The translations under genes and the position numbers were made by a program. Source: Neofusicoccum parvum (Eukaryota > Ascomycota > Dothideomycetes > Botryosphaeriales > Botryosphaeriaceae). From it: DNA of 64,000 nt. Shown here one piece after another: positions 11,567-22,921 of this stretch. The DNA lies in assembly GCA_020912385.1 (NCBI GenBank), contig CP087208.1, positions 3,286,001-3,350,000 of the forward strand. The letters are read 5' to 3'. Below the pieces are notes generated by a model, which worked only from the letters and a program-made list of their open reading frames with translations, was not told where the DNA came from and searched no databases. Every line of letters begins with the position of its first letter. Position 1 is the first letter of the stretch.

Positions 11567-13216
11567 TTAGGCGTGTGCGATCTTGAAGCCACCAGGCATA
11601 AGTTCTGTAAAGACCATATCGGGATCGTATTTGCACCGGATTTCCTTCAACCGTTCGAGATTCTCCGGCGGATACGTCTCAAAGACAGGCTGACCAGTCC
11701 CGGCGTCATTCAGGTAATAGAAGCCCGACAGAGCGTCGATGGCTTCCAGCTGGGCAGTGATATTCTCGTTGACAGTCTTGATGAATGTTTCGATGATTGC
11801 ATCATCTTCGGCATCCATCCATGCCAGGGTCTGCTCAGCCCAGAACACCGGCAGTTCTTCCGGGCCTTGCGGACAGCCGATTCCCTTATTCGAAGCGGCA
11901 AGAAACTCGGCGGTGACGGGGTTCCAGGCAATGCCGGTAACAACGTCGGTTACGTTGGAAAGCATACTTCTCACGCCGTCGAAGTAGGTATCGTGAACGA
12001 TGTGCAGGGCTTCCTTGTTGGCCTTGATCGGGACGAGGTGGAAACTCTGTCGATATCCGTAGGATTCCCCACCCTTTTCAAACGCAGGCCGGACCAGTTT
12101 GCTGTATTGCCCGAGGGTGATGGGCATCAAGGAAGAGCTGTTGTCCGCAGGTACGAGGCTATCCCCAAGCCAATCGTTGAACAGCGCAGGCCTGGTGTTG
12201 TTTCCGTTGTAGAAGAGGGTTACGGAATACTCCGGGGCCTGGAGATCAGGGTTGAAGCGCGCAACAGGGATCATGGTTCCCTTGGGATCCGATCCACCTT
12301 CCATCACATATTCGTACACGCCGTCTATCCACTTCTCCATGGTCTCTTCTCCGCTTCCGTAGAATGGGGACCCAAGCATGGTTGCCGGAGCGTAGATGGT
12401 CTTCATGTCGAATCGGGTGACAATGCAGAGTGAGTTCCCACCACCTTGCAAAGCCCAGAACAGATCGGAATAGTCGTTGGTAGCAGTTGCCGTAACTATG
12501 CCACCGTTGGCTAACACACACTTTCGTCGAATTAGTCGGGAAGGGCCGGAGGGGTGCAATGTCTTACCTCAAACGCGCGGACATTGCCATTGGTAGAGCC
12601 AAATCCGTATTCGTAGCTGTAGAATGACATGCCTCCGCCAAGGAGATATCCCGCAACGCCGACCGTGCTCTGACGTGCGCCAGCTACGGTCCAGACAGTT
12701 CCATCGAGATACTCGTAGACATCGTCCCACCTGTTGCCGGCTCCAATAGACAGTGTCTGATGGTCGTCCGAGAGTTTGAGTAGATTCAGGTTGGTGCTGG
12801 ATATGAGTACACCAGTCGAGTTGATGTTGGCGGCATCATCGATGGGCATGTGTCCTCCTCCGCGCATAGCAAACGGGGTCTGGTATTTCTGGAGGTTGAT
12901 TACTGCCACGGAGATTTGTTCAGGGGTGGACGGAGTGAAAATGCAGGCAGGGCCCAGCCAAGCTTTAGCTGACCAGGATACTGAGAGTGTAAGCTTTCGA
13001 ACTGGCAGTTGGAAGAGGAATACTGCCTGTACCCTGCGTTTCGGCCTGATACTCGGATGCCTCCGGGAAAATGGTGATGTTTGGATACGTTTGCTTGAGA
13101 AATTCACACGCTGCAGCCGGTGAGGATTCCCCATAAGCGTTGGATGGATTTTTCGAGGCCAAAGCAACTGACCCAGCGGTGAGACCGCCGGCGAGGAGAT
13201 ACACGAGCTTGCACAT
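11567..13216 (-). CDS. secreted FAD-linked oxidase, berberine-bridge-enzyme (BBE) type
   Basis: Flavin oxidoreductase of the PCMH/FAD_binding_4 class with a C-terminal BBE segment, oxidising small organic substrates with O2. Exons on the minus strand are 13216-13033, 12962-12568 and 12520-11567, joining in frame to 510 residues. The N-terminus is a signal peptide (M-C-K-L-V-Y-L-L-A-G-G, cleavage after about residue 20). The FAD domain has P-A-C-I-F-T-P-S-T-P-E-Q and R-G-G-G-H with His99 as the likely covalent 8-alpha FAD ligand. The second cysteine ligand of bicovalent members is not seen at its usual place (G-Y-L-L-G-G-G). Downstream are V-L-A-N-G-G-I-V and L-F-W-A-L-Q-G-G-G-N. The C-terminus has Y-L-N-D-A-G and L-K-E-I-R-C-K-Y-D-P-D, typical of BBE domains. 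A TATA-like site lies upstream. Confidence 0.92.
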
Positions 13217-14007
13217 GTTGAAGAGAGACTGGATGATGCTGGAGAGCTTGCCTGCAAAAGCAAATAAGGGAGGGCTTCTCCACACCCTTATATACAATAT
13301 CTAGAAGTACGTGAGCACGGTCAGCGAGTCCTAATACGAGGAATAGTCGGTGCTGAGCTGGCTTGGTCTGCGTCATCGATGGCCTTATGCAATCTAAACT
13401 GGCCCGGAATGAAAATCTTTCCGAGATGCTGTAGACGTCGTCCATTACCCAGGGCCGAAGGAGCTAGCTTCGGCTCGGTTGCGGATCACTGCGGAACCCA
13501 TCGTTTGTAGGCTGGCAAGACCGTCGTTGAAAGATGCCAGAGTACTTCGAGCTCTACGCGGCGTTTCATTGAGTTGTCCACTAGACTCGCAGTATAGCAG
13601 ATGAAATGTACGCAGTGGAAGATTTATACACTTTTCATTCTCTTGCGTATATCTTTACCCCCAGCGCAACCGAGAGGCCGGAGGTTACGACCCCACGAGA
13701 GAGGGGGTTCGAAGTTAGGGAAGAGTCACGCATTTCAGATACTTCGTTTACCGTGACGAATGACAGACGAGAGGATACGAGGTCCGTTGCGCTTCTCTTT
13801 GCGGATATGCCAACACACGTGGGCCTTCGAAAAGGGGCTGTGCAATTAGTTGGGGTAGATGATCCTGCTTTAGCCCAGACACCAAGCACGTACCACAACT
13901 TCGACCGAGCCACTTCGTAACATACTTCCTTCAGCATTCTGCAGCCATCCCTACAGAGCACTACTTATCAATCGTTGCCCGAGGAAAATCACTACTGATT
14001 TTTGCGG
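13217..14007. other. intergenic
   Basis: Upstream of the FAD oxidase and downstream of the Zn2Cys6 gene, both on the minus strand. It contains a TATA-like site; no gene is supported. Confidence 0.5.
13286..13294 (-). promoter_or_regulatory. TATA-box-like element
   Basis: On the minus strand this reads TATATAAGG, about 70 nt before the oxidase start at 13216. Placement is plausible for a core promoter. Confidence 0.4.
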
Positions 14008-15724
14008 TTATTCTAACACACTGCCTTCCCTTGAATATTTCATTGGCCATGCCAACCATTCCTTCCACTTCTCGTCCTCCCCAATTGCCCTTCCCACGGC
14101 CGCCATCACACCCTCGCTCCAGCCTTTGGCGTACCACTGCTTGTCCTCAAAACAACTCACCAGCGTAGCATAGTGCGCCAGGATGACCAATGCGACCGGC
14201 TCTCTCTCACTAATCAGCTGGATAAAGTGCCGATCCAGTGCTGCCGGCCACCTCCACACCTGTGCACTTCGGAATCGAGGTGCCGTAACGGTAGCATAAG
14301 TTACTTTGAGGGACTGGAGTGCGAGGAAGCAAGACTGCTGCACCTCTACCGCCTGGATTGTGCCAGCAGAAACGGAGCGAACGAGAGAAAACAGCTGTTG
14401 GAGGCGAGCCATGAATTTACCGGTCGGCTCGGCGGCTAATTCTTGTCGTTTGAGTAGCGTTGCTAAAGGGCCTCTTTCTGCCCAGTCACATGCGTGTTGC
14501 TGGGAGAAAATCCCACTCACGCCTAAATGCATGAGTTCATGTCAGCATTGTATTATACCTTCTTTTTTAAGCGAAGTTGATGAATACACGGGTTGTGTGT
14601 GCATACCTTGGACGAGAACAAAAGACTGGAAAATGTCTTGGAGAGTGATGAAATCGCCCTTTTCATGCGAATCGACCATCATGAACGTATTTGAAATGAA
14701 AATGAAGGAAGAGAGCAGTATGTAAGGATGGTAGTTATCTGGATTTAGATCTTGCACGCGAGATGTGAATGATTCCAACGCAGTGGATTGATGGCTCATC
14801 GAGATGGGGATGTAGACGTTCCGCTTTTCTGGCTTGACATACGCAAGGTGGAGTGCAGACACGGCGAGAAGACCGTGCATGAGCGAGCCCTGCGGCGGCA
14901 GGGATTTAGCTGCATGTACCATCTGCTTGTCTTGCTCATACCGGACTTACGTGATCAAGTGCTAATTGCGGTACGGTATCCCTCCACAGTTGGTGCAGTG
15001 AGTCATCCCTTGCAAAAGGTTCATATGCAGACGAACGGTAGTGCGATAGGAGCTGCAGATCTCGCAGCCAATCTACGGTCGCAACAGAATGGGCGAGTCG
15101 AGATGGGCAGAGACGTGACGGGATTTCAATGCCTCTTAGATCTTTTCCAAGTACTTCAATCCCATGTGTCAGGCTTCGAAGCTGGTCCTTTGTGCTTGCC
15201 ACTTCAATATTAGAAGCGGGTGCAGGTAACAAACGATGCAGTTTCCTGGGGGTTCCGCCTGATCCACCCGCTGGAGTACCGTTGCGAGACCTCCCCGATT
15301 TACCGGCAACGCAAACTCTACCCGGAGGTAGTATTTCTGAGGACGACTGAGAGCCACCATCGATAGCTTGTAATGTTGACTGGGGAAAAGCCAAACTGCA
15401 ATCAACGCCGTGCCGGATGCAGTTGCTACAGGGCTGCTTCTCGTCGCACTATGTATGTCGTGTCAGACGCGACAAATTTGACCGCTCGAATCCCAAGCTG
15501 TGATCTGCGAGCACCATAGCTGGCTCGCGTAGAGACGGAGGCGCGGGGTGAAGAAAAGGGGGAAAGGACAACGGAGGCAAGGCGGTTAGGGTTCGTGCAG
15601 GTACCTTCACGCGCCGCTTCTTGCAGCGTATGCAACCACTTTTGGATTTTTTGTGGACTCGACGTTTGGTATTCATTCTAGAGCCGAGCTTACAGGAAGT
15701 AGGGACCAGAGTCTGACGATTCAA
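14008..15724 (-). CDS. Zn2Cys6 transcription factor, UPC2-like
   Basis: Nuclear DNA-binding regulator. Exons 15724-15605, 15448-14951, 14889-14607 and 14522-14008 join in frame to 471 residues. The binuclear zinc cluster is split by intron 1: exon 1 ends with C-I-R-C-K-K-R-R-V-K and exon 2 begins C-D-E-K-Q-P-C-S-N-C-I-R-H-G-V-D-C, giving the six-cysteine pattern near residues 30-55. A basic S/G-rich linker follows. Exon 3 opens with G-S-L-M-H-G-L-L-A-V-S-A-L-H-L-A, the hallmark of the UPC2/sterol-uptake-control group of fungal regulators. Two start codons (15724 and 15676) precede the cluster; the upstream one is taken. It is divergent from the DOMON-b561 gene and lies next to the FAD oxidase, so it could regulate either; that is inference. 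Confidence 0.9.
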
Positions 15725-16663
15725 TGATCGGGTGGGCTTTTGAATCTTGCTCGTTTAGAACCAACCAATGAGCGACGAGTCGTAGAGAGATACGAGGTTT
15801 GCGCGAATGAAGAGGTGAGAGATGGTCAGCCATCTTCGTCGGCACCGTCCCACAACAGTATTTAACCCAGCAAATGCTGAATCGGGTACCCGGAAGACGC
15901 CACCTCTATCGGGTAGACGGGGCAGGTGTTACCTTGCAGGATTTTGCGAGGGGCTGGGTATCTCGTATGAGGCTGACGAATGAGAGCATGGCTTATACGA
16001 AACTGCCTCGTTTAGCCGCTATTTCGAGTCAGTCACTCCATGCTATTTGCTTAGATTCTCGGTGTAAAAGACGGCATAGTGTTATGTCAGATTCTACCAA
16101 GCTTTTGTGCGCTGGCGCATAATGCCCATGCGCACAATGCCCTTGCAAATAAATTACAACAAGGCAATCGACAAACTGGGCATGCTGCTCTCGGAGGGTT
16201 GTTAGACAGCACCACTACGATTTCTCGCGAAATGGAGGCGGCTTCTAGGACCACCTGGACAAGGCGAACGCCTTGAGTTGATCGAAATAGAGCTCGTGAG
16301 TCCTGCAGATGCACTAGTGGCTGGGCGATGGAGTTCTTGCAACAGTTGGGGATTGCCGCCAAGAAATGTACACAGCCTTCGCGGCTCAGCAGGGGAACTA
16401 CAGACTCGGAACCTCTAACTTCCGGGTAATGGTCTGATTCCTCTTGGCTACCCTGTACGGAGTCCAGTCTCGATTGGTTATCTCCTTGGAAACGAAGTCT
16501 ATACGAGCACTATCCTATTCCGCTCCGTACCGAGCCAGTGACGAGAACTGCGCTTTGTACACTTGGCTTGTTGCTGCTGTAGATGTACGATAAAAACGCT
16601 CTCTCCCCTCGTCCATAGCTCCTTCACTATCGAGGTCACAATCAAATCCTTACCAAATTCATC
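15725..16663. other. divergent promoter region
   Basis: A stretch of 939 nt separates the Zn2Cys6 gene from the DOMON-b561 gene, which point away from each other. No coding region is supported, so it probably holds both promoters. Confidence 0.5.
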
Positions 16664-18040
16664 ATGTGGACCAAATCAGCAGCTGCGGTGTTTCTCAGCC
16701 TGGGTAAGCCACGCCGTAAATCTTATAATGTAGGGCTTTCACTGATACCAGTTTCACACAGCATGGCTAGTGAATGCTCAAGTCTCACGCCAATGTTCCG
16801 GGGATGTTTGCTATAGTCTGAATATTCCGGAGCAGACTGCTTCGTCTGGAGCAGGGGATATCTATTTCCAAATCTCTGGACCTACAAACCACAGTTGGAT
16901 TGGACTGGGTCAGGGCTCCTCTATGACGGGATCTCGCCTGTTCGTCGTATACACCTCCGCAGCTGGCAATAACGTGACGGTCTCTCCCCGACTCGGAACC
17001 GGCTACAACCTGCCCCGCTTCGACAACGAGACCCAAATCACCCTGCTCCAAGGATCGGGTGTAAAGGATGGCTTCATGACGGCAAATATCCGATGTAAAT
17101 ATGTTAGGACATTGAGACAGGTCAAATAACTGACAACATGTAGGTTCCAATTGCCACAGATGGTCCAACGGTGGCACCATGGACTTCAAAACCTCATCCG
17201 CAACGTGGGTATATGCTCACGCGTCTGGAACAGCCCCGGGCTCGGATGACCCGGACAAAGGCATTCAATTTCACGGAAAGTCGTACGGCAGTTTCGACTG
17301 GGACTTTAGTGCAGCTAAGGGTGGAAACACCGTGAACCCATTTTTATCATCAGCTGTGACGGCTTTAGGTTCGAACACAGCCGACCAAATCGATAAGAAT
17401 GGAGAAGCGTCCAGAAGGAAGCATATGCTGGCAGCGCACGGAGTTCTTGCTTGCTTGGCATTCGTCATATTCTTCCCGGTCGGCGCAATGAGCATTCGCG
17501 TATTGAATTTCCCAGGCCTTGTCTGGCTCCACGCCGGCATGCAGATCTTCGCATTCGTTCTGTATATTGTCGCTTTCGGGTTAGGAATTCACCTGTCCAA
17601 GGGCACATACGTAAGTTTAAAGCCCTTCCATTCATCAAAGTATATGGCTGATGAATTTATAGGCGAACAAAGCCCACCCAACGATTGGGAAGGCTGTTTT
17701 TGTAGTCCTCTGTTTGCAGCCGATCTCTGGTCATTTCCACCACAGGTTCTTCAGGAAGCATGTCCGGCGGGGTTATTGGTCATACGCTCACCTGTGGTTG
17801 GGGCGTTTCGTCATCACGATGGGCATCGTCAATGGTGGCCTTGGTCTGCAGCTTGCCGGAAAGAGCGGTAGTGGGCCTTATGTTGCTTACGGGATCGTAG
17901 CAGGCGTCATATGGCTTCTGTACCTGGCATCCGCTGTATACGGAGAGGTGAAGAGAAAACAGGCGCCCAAAACTGGTCAAGAGGAAGATCTACAAGGGCT
18001 GGAAAAAAAACCTCAAACTGAGAATATGGACGTGATTTAG
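16664..18040 (+). CDS. DOMON - cytochrome b561 membrane redox protein
   Basis: Predicted plasma-membrane electron carrier with an outer DOMON (CBD9-like, iron-reductase) domain and a b561 transmembrane domain. Exons 16664-16703, 16762-17094, 17144-17610 and 17663-18040 give 405 residues. A signal peptide ends around N-A-Q. The DOMON part has C-x4-C-Y-S-L-N-I-P and a W-I-G-L-G-Q-G motif, then a region closing with C-x2-C-H-R-W. The b561 part has H-M-L-A-A-H-G, a W-L-H-A-G-M-Q segment, G-H-F-H-H-R-F and Y-A-H-L-W-L-G-R, which supply histidines for haem ligation across four or five helices. The tail is cytosolic and acidic. Related proteins pass electrons outward to metals or secreted redox enzymes; the partner here is unknown. 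Confidence 0.88.
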
Positions 18041-19110
18041 TTTGGTAGTGCAGGACTTCTGACACTATTGAGGAAAGATAGAAGAATTAAGTGTGGGGTT
18101 TTAGGCACAAGACGGTAATCTTTGGCGGTTGACGGAGCAAATAGAGATTTTTAATGTGGTGATTTAGACCTATGAGATGCCTTCGATGATCCTACCGAGA
18201 CTTTCAGTTCCAATAAGAAAAAACATAGCCCCAGTGACCGGTATTTGAGGAAGTGTCACTCTCATAGTGCTCCACTTTGCGGGCGCGCGCCGCGTTAACG
18301 TGCGGATGACCGGCTTCAGCACAGACAAGATCGAAAAGGCCGTGGCATGAACTAACGCGAGCCGTTTTGGATAGACACGGAATAGCCGAACGGCCAACAG
18401 CAGGACTGAGCTGCACCGGATGGCCATGCCTCTCGGAAGCGAAATCGCGTCGCCTGTCGGCAATGCGCACACTCCACTAGAGGCTAACTCACGAACCAAG
18501 CCCCGCTCAAACTGCGCTATCCTATTACGAGATGTTGCTTATGAACGATGTGTCTTCTTTCTCGATGGCCACAATCAACACCCGCGACTCCACCTCCGAT
18601 TTGCGTATGCGCTGGACCATTCACTTTCCATGGGCCGAAACCCGCGAGCTGAAGAAATCTACGGAAGGGAAATCAAACCCGTTTACGGACTTCTCGATAG
18701 TACTGGGGCGTGCGTCTGGGACCGGCGTAGGGGACGGGCAGTACCCCCGAGGCCGGCAGGTCTGAACCAGGGTTAACAGATATACTGTCGCTGAATGAGC
18801 CGTGCGATTTCTTTGCTGCTGGTGGTCTTTCTATGGAGAACGGCCTCATTGGATCTCGGGAGAACTACCTCGGCGACACGTAATGCCAATAGGGGCGATG
18901 AAGTCGCGCTTGTTACGAGTGTAGTGTTAGGAGTTTCGTATCCGTGCTCGTATGGCCCTTAAACGAGCTAACACCCCCAAATCAGCATTGGCCTTCTAGT
19001 CTATGCTATCATCGCTCAAATTACCAGTTCGAATATAAAAGACCCGTATGCGTCGCTGTCTTATGGGCTCTTTAGTTTCACACCATTCCGCTCGTTCTAT
19101 TCTCTCAACC
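18041..19110. other. intergenic
   Basis: About 1.07 kb between same-strand genes. Short open frames on both strands show no domain. A TATA box lies near the right end; otherwise nothing is seen. Confidence 0.5.
19034..19040 (+). promoter_or_regulatory. TATA box
   Basis: TATAAAA lies 71 nt before the ATG at 19111 of the tannase gene, at a usual distance for a fungal core promoter. Confidence 0.5.
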
Positions 19111-20730
19111 ATGGCTTCCAAACTACTGCTCTCGCTGGCATTCGTTTCTTCCCAGATTTTCCCGGCTTGGAGCGCTCCTACGAATGCGACCTCACAATGC
19201 TCACCTACCTCCTTTACCTTTCCAGAATTGTTCGGTGCTGCATTGATTGATGTTCGTGCAGACGCGGTCCACAACTACACGGCGACTTCGGTGGAGCCAG
19301 GGCTCGTTACCGGAGGCTCTTACACCATCAATTTCTGCAACGTCACCGTAACCTACACGCACCCTGGCTGGAACGACACCATCAACGTCGAAGTCTGGCT
19401 GCCGCTCAATGACTGGAACGGTAGACTTATGGCGCTTGGTGGTGGAGGCTACAGTGCCAGTATGGGCTCTCTATACCAGACTCGGGCAGTCTCCAAGGGC
19501 TACGTGACGATCGGCTCCGACGCCGGTCACAAAGCTGGTTATGCTACCTCTACAAGTCCGCGCGACTGGGCTTTGACCAGCCCCGGCAACGTCAACCTCT
19601 ACCTTCTCGAAAATTATGCTTCTCGGTCCCTCGGCGACATGACCGTCATCGGAAAAGCAGTGACCAAGGATTACTACAATGCTGCCCCGAAGTTTTCCTA
19701 CTTCAACGGCTGCTCCGGTGGAGGCCGCCAGGGGTTCATGCTGGCTCAAAAATACCCCGATGGCTACGACGGTATCCTGGCAGTCGCACCTGCTCTCAAC
19801 ATTGAGAACTTCATCCCGGCTGGTTATTGGGCATCGCAGGTCATGAACAACCTTGGCGTCTACCCTCCGCCCTGCGAGATCAAAGCATTCACACAGGCAG
19901 CAATTGACGCTTGTGATAAATTGGACGGCGTGGAAGACGGCATCATCTCGGCTCCCAGCAGCTGTCAATTCCAAGCACAGAGCGTCGTTGGCCAGAGCTT
20001 TTCCTGCGATGGAGCCACCAGACGTTTTACCGATGCAGGTGCCACGATCGTGGATGCCGCGTGGAGCGGCCCGCGGAGCCCATCCGGCAACGTTGGCTGG
20101 TTCGGAGTGAGCAAAGACGCCGACCTCACCGCTGGCTACGTCACGACGCAATGCACGTCCAACAACACCTGCTCAGCAGCATCCTCCGACCTCCTGCTCG
20201 GCTGGATCCAGTACTTCCTCGCCAAGGACCCCGACTTCGCGGCCGCCAACATGACCGACGACGACTTCTTCTCCTACCTGCAACAGTCAGAGCAAGAGTA
20301 CAACTCGATGCTCGGCACGGCAAACCCTGACCTCTCCAGATTCCGTGCTGCGGGCGGCAAGATGATCTCTTGGCATGGTCTCGCGGACGAAGTCATCCCT
20401 CCGAACGGAACGGCCGCTTATTACCAACAGGCGTTGCAGGCGGATTCCAATGTCGACGAATTCTTCCGCTTCTTCGAGGCGCCCGGTCTTGGCCACTGCA
20501 ACGGTGGTGTCGGGCCAGCTCCCGAAAGCGCGCTCGACCAGCTCATTGCCTGGGTCGAAGAGGGTGTTGTTCCCGAGACTCTTAAAGCCACTGGAACCAA
20601 CGGCACGACCAACATCCTCTGCCCGTACCCGTCGCAGCAGACATACATCGGTGGTGACCCCAAGAATGCCAGCTCATACAGCTGTACTGCTGGCTCTACG
20701 GAACGCCTTGCCGAGTTCTTCACCTTCTGA
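19111..20730 (+). CDS. tannase / feruloyl esterase family, secreted
   Basis: Secreted serine esterase that cleaves ester bonds of phenolic acids (galloyl or feruloyl). It is a single exon of 539 residues with a signal peptide (M-A-S-K-L-L-L-S-L-A-F-V). The catalytic motif G-C-S-G-G-G gives Ser202 with Cys201 next to it. Asp426 lies in W-H-G-L-A-D-E-V and His462 in L-G-H-C with Cys463 following, which together form the CS-D-HC disulphide motif of fungal tannase-type esterases. The lid carries a C-D-x-L-D-G-V-E-D-G-I-I calcium-binding loop. An upstream ATG at 19048 is in frame, but the one at 19111 starts directly at the signal peptide and is preferred. Tannase and feruloyl esterase activity cannot be told apart from sequence alone. 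Confidence 0.95.
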   Translation: MASKLLLSLAFVSSQIFPAWSAPTNATSQCSPTSFTFPELFGAALIDVRADAVHNYTATSVEPGLVTGGSYTINFCNVTVTYTHPGWNDTINVEVWLPLNDWNGRLMALGGGGYSASMGSLYQTRAVSKGYVTIGSDAGHKAGYATSTSPRDWALTSPGNVNLYLLENYASRSLGDMTVIGKAVTKDYYNAAPKFSYFNGCSGGGRQGFMLAQKYPDGYDGILAVAPALNIENFIPAGYWASQVMNNLGVYPPPCEIKAFTQAAIDACDKLDGVEDGIISAPSSCQFQAQSVVGQSFSCDGATRRFTDAGATIVDAAWSGPRSPSGNVGWFGVSKDADLTAGYVTTQCTSNNTCSAASSDLLLGWIQYFLAKDPDFAAANMTDDDFFSYLQQSEQEYNSMLGTANPDLSRFRAAGGKMISWHGLADEVIPPNGTAAYYQQALQADSNVDEFFRFFEAPGLGHCNGGVGPAPESALDQLIAWVEEGVVPETLKATGTNGTTNILCPYPSQQTYIGGDPKNASSYSCTAGSTERLAEFFTF

Positions 20731-21028
20731 TATGCTTTGTTGCGCGGATTTGTCGAGGTCCCTCTTGGGTCTTACTGGAGCAAGCATTTTGTATCTACTA
20801 TCTTCATACTTTAGCTGTCAACCAGGGTAATAGCAATAATGTGCTTAGTTCACCTTTGTGCGAGGGTTCATTTACGCTGCCTACCCTTGTTAATACACGC
20901 ATTCGTACAGACCACTATTATGCGGGATAACGAATGGAGTACGCTTGTGATTGACAAGGACAAGGTAAACCTTGGTGTGATCGCGATACATATGCGCTAT
21001 CTGAAGACAAACTTCCACCAAAAAAACC
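20731..21028. other. intergenic, convergent 3' ends
   Basis: Short region between the tannase and the minus-strand P450 gene. Nothing is seen. Confidence 0.5.
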
Positions 21029-22921
21029 TTAAAGAGAGACCCCCTCCCTTAGCTTGAATTTGACCATCAGTTCTGGCTTCTTCCACAGCGTCCACATCAT
21101 CACATCTCTATCCCAGTCCAGGTTTTTCCTCCCTACATACTCTAGATCAAACAGAAAGTGTATCTTTGCGAGCAACAAGCGCATCTCCATCAACGCCAAA
21201 TTCCGACCGATACAAACACGTGGGCCCATGATGAACGGCTGGCTTACCGATTTGACGTCACTTAATTCTGGGTCGAGCCAACGCTCGGGGATAAATGAAT
21301 CTGGATCGTGGAAGTGAATTGCATTGCGGGTAGCGCTGACGCAGTTTACCGCCACACGTGTCTTGGAATGTGTTGGCATAATTGTGCAACATGTACTGAG
21401 CAGGGCTGCTTACACCTCGCGGGATGAATTCGCCGTCAACGGTTGCGCCGGGTGAGATGCGGTCGAGGTCTGGAAGCGGATCGTCAGTATGACATATGCA
21501 GGGTTGAGCCAAACGACCGTGGTTACTAACGCAAAGGAACAGAAGGGAAGATGCGGAGACCCTCTTCAACTACAGCATTGAGGTACGGAAGTGACCCAAC
21601 TGTAGAAGGCGTGATGTCTTTCACGCTTGAGTATCTCTCCCGGACCTCTTTCTGCACTTTTGCGCAGGCCCCTGGAGATTTAAAAAGCCAGTATGTGACG
21701 CCCGCGGCGAACGTGGCAGTCGTCTCACTCCCGGCAATCCTATGAGACGTAAGTGGATGGAAACGCTGCAAGGGAAGCATTATGTATACAGGAGGATCTG
21801 CGCTTTGCTTAGGAGGTCATCCTCGTCAAATTGCTTCAGCTCCTCCGCCTTCAGCACGTTATCCATCAAATCCTTCCGCGTGGTCTCGATCCTCATGCGC
21901 TTCAGGATCGCCTTTCGTGTGTAGTCCAGGAAGCGAGAGCGCTTCTCTCGCATGTCTCTCGAGAATACGGCTATCAGCGGTTTCAAGATCGGCGCAACGC
22001 GTGCAGCCACTCCTAACTGTGTTCCGTAAATGACGTTCTCAAGAACAACAGAAACTATGGGATGATGGATGCCTAAACTATGCATAAGACTTTGGGGAAT
22101 GAGGGGTTCTTGGGGAGCGCTTACCTGACTGGACAGACCCAAAGGACTCGCCGAAAGTGAGATCTGAGATGACATCAAACGTGACCAACTCAAACCATTT
22201 GCTCATGTCCAAGTCGTCATTCGTATTTCCGAGCGTGTGAAGCTGCCGGAGGAAGCCGTGGATGTGGCCTTGGACGATTTCCTCCTGCTTCTGCAAAGCC
22301 TTTGTAGAGAAGGCATGAGCATAGAGTTTCCGAAGATTTCCATGGCGTGTAATATCAGTCTCCGTGACAAGGTTTGGCTTTACATCGCCACCCTGGTACG
22401 TTGGGCCTTTGGTGAAGGTTTTTCCTGGCCGGTTGGGCCATGGATATCTTTCCATGCTCGAGCACCGGAGAAGGACAGCTGGTTCGGAGCAATGCGGACG
22501 ATCGGGACTTGTTGTTTAGCATCTACCTGGAAGTCGGGGACAAATCAACTTACCATACTTTCGATGCAGAGCATCAACATCCCACGTGAACTGACCTTTG
22601 TAAGTCAGCCAACATATGTAGCCCTGTTTGCAGTCAACACTCTGTACACGTAAGTGCGTCTAGATATGTGGCCTATGCGGACCTCTCCAAATGTTGCGAT
22701 CTTTGGCCCTGGAAATTTCGAGAGCGGATGGAAGTAGAGATTGTAGATTGTGCGAGCAATGTAGTAAAATAGAGTCTTGCAATAGTCAGTCATTCCCTGC
22801 CCGTTTCCGTCATGTGACATCTTACGCAGAAGAGAAGAAGCTCGAGCACACTAGGAAGGTTCGTGAGCTGCGGCAGAGAAGAAGCGGAGAGCATTGATCT
22901 TTCTGTGTCCGTCGGAGACAT
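21029..22921 (-). CDS. cytochrome P450 monooxygenase with apparent one-base frameshift
   Basis: Membrane-anchored haem-thiolate monooxygenase. Traceable minus-strand exons: 22921-22826, 22775-22683, 22623-22554, 22507-22125, 22072-21790, 21739 down to about 21530, then two short exons to the stop at 21029. Signatures seen are L-Y-F-H-P-L-S-K-F-P-G-P-K after the anchor, A-W-K-D-I-H-G, the I-helix A-G-S-E-T-T, the K-helix E-E-G-L-R, P-E-R-W-L and the haem loop F-I-M-G-P-R-V-C-I-G-R-N-L-A. The fourth exon (22507-22125, 383 nt) is one base short: the frame with A-W-K-D-I-H-G must shift between about 22450 and 22425 to reach the frame with K-T-F-T-K-G and later motifs, and the neighbouring exon phases only close if one base is added. 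Either an assembly error or a real null allele; all other exons look intact. Confidence 0.8.

Noticed and set aside
13635..13961. Open frames between the FAD oxidase and the Zn2Cys6 gene
   Set aside because: Short, overlapping on both strands, with no recognisable motif; the interval is more likely regulatory.
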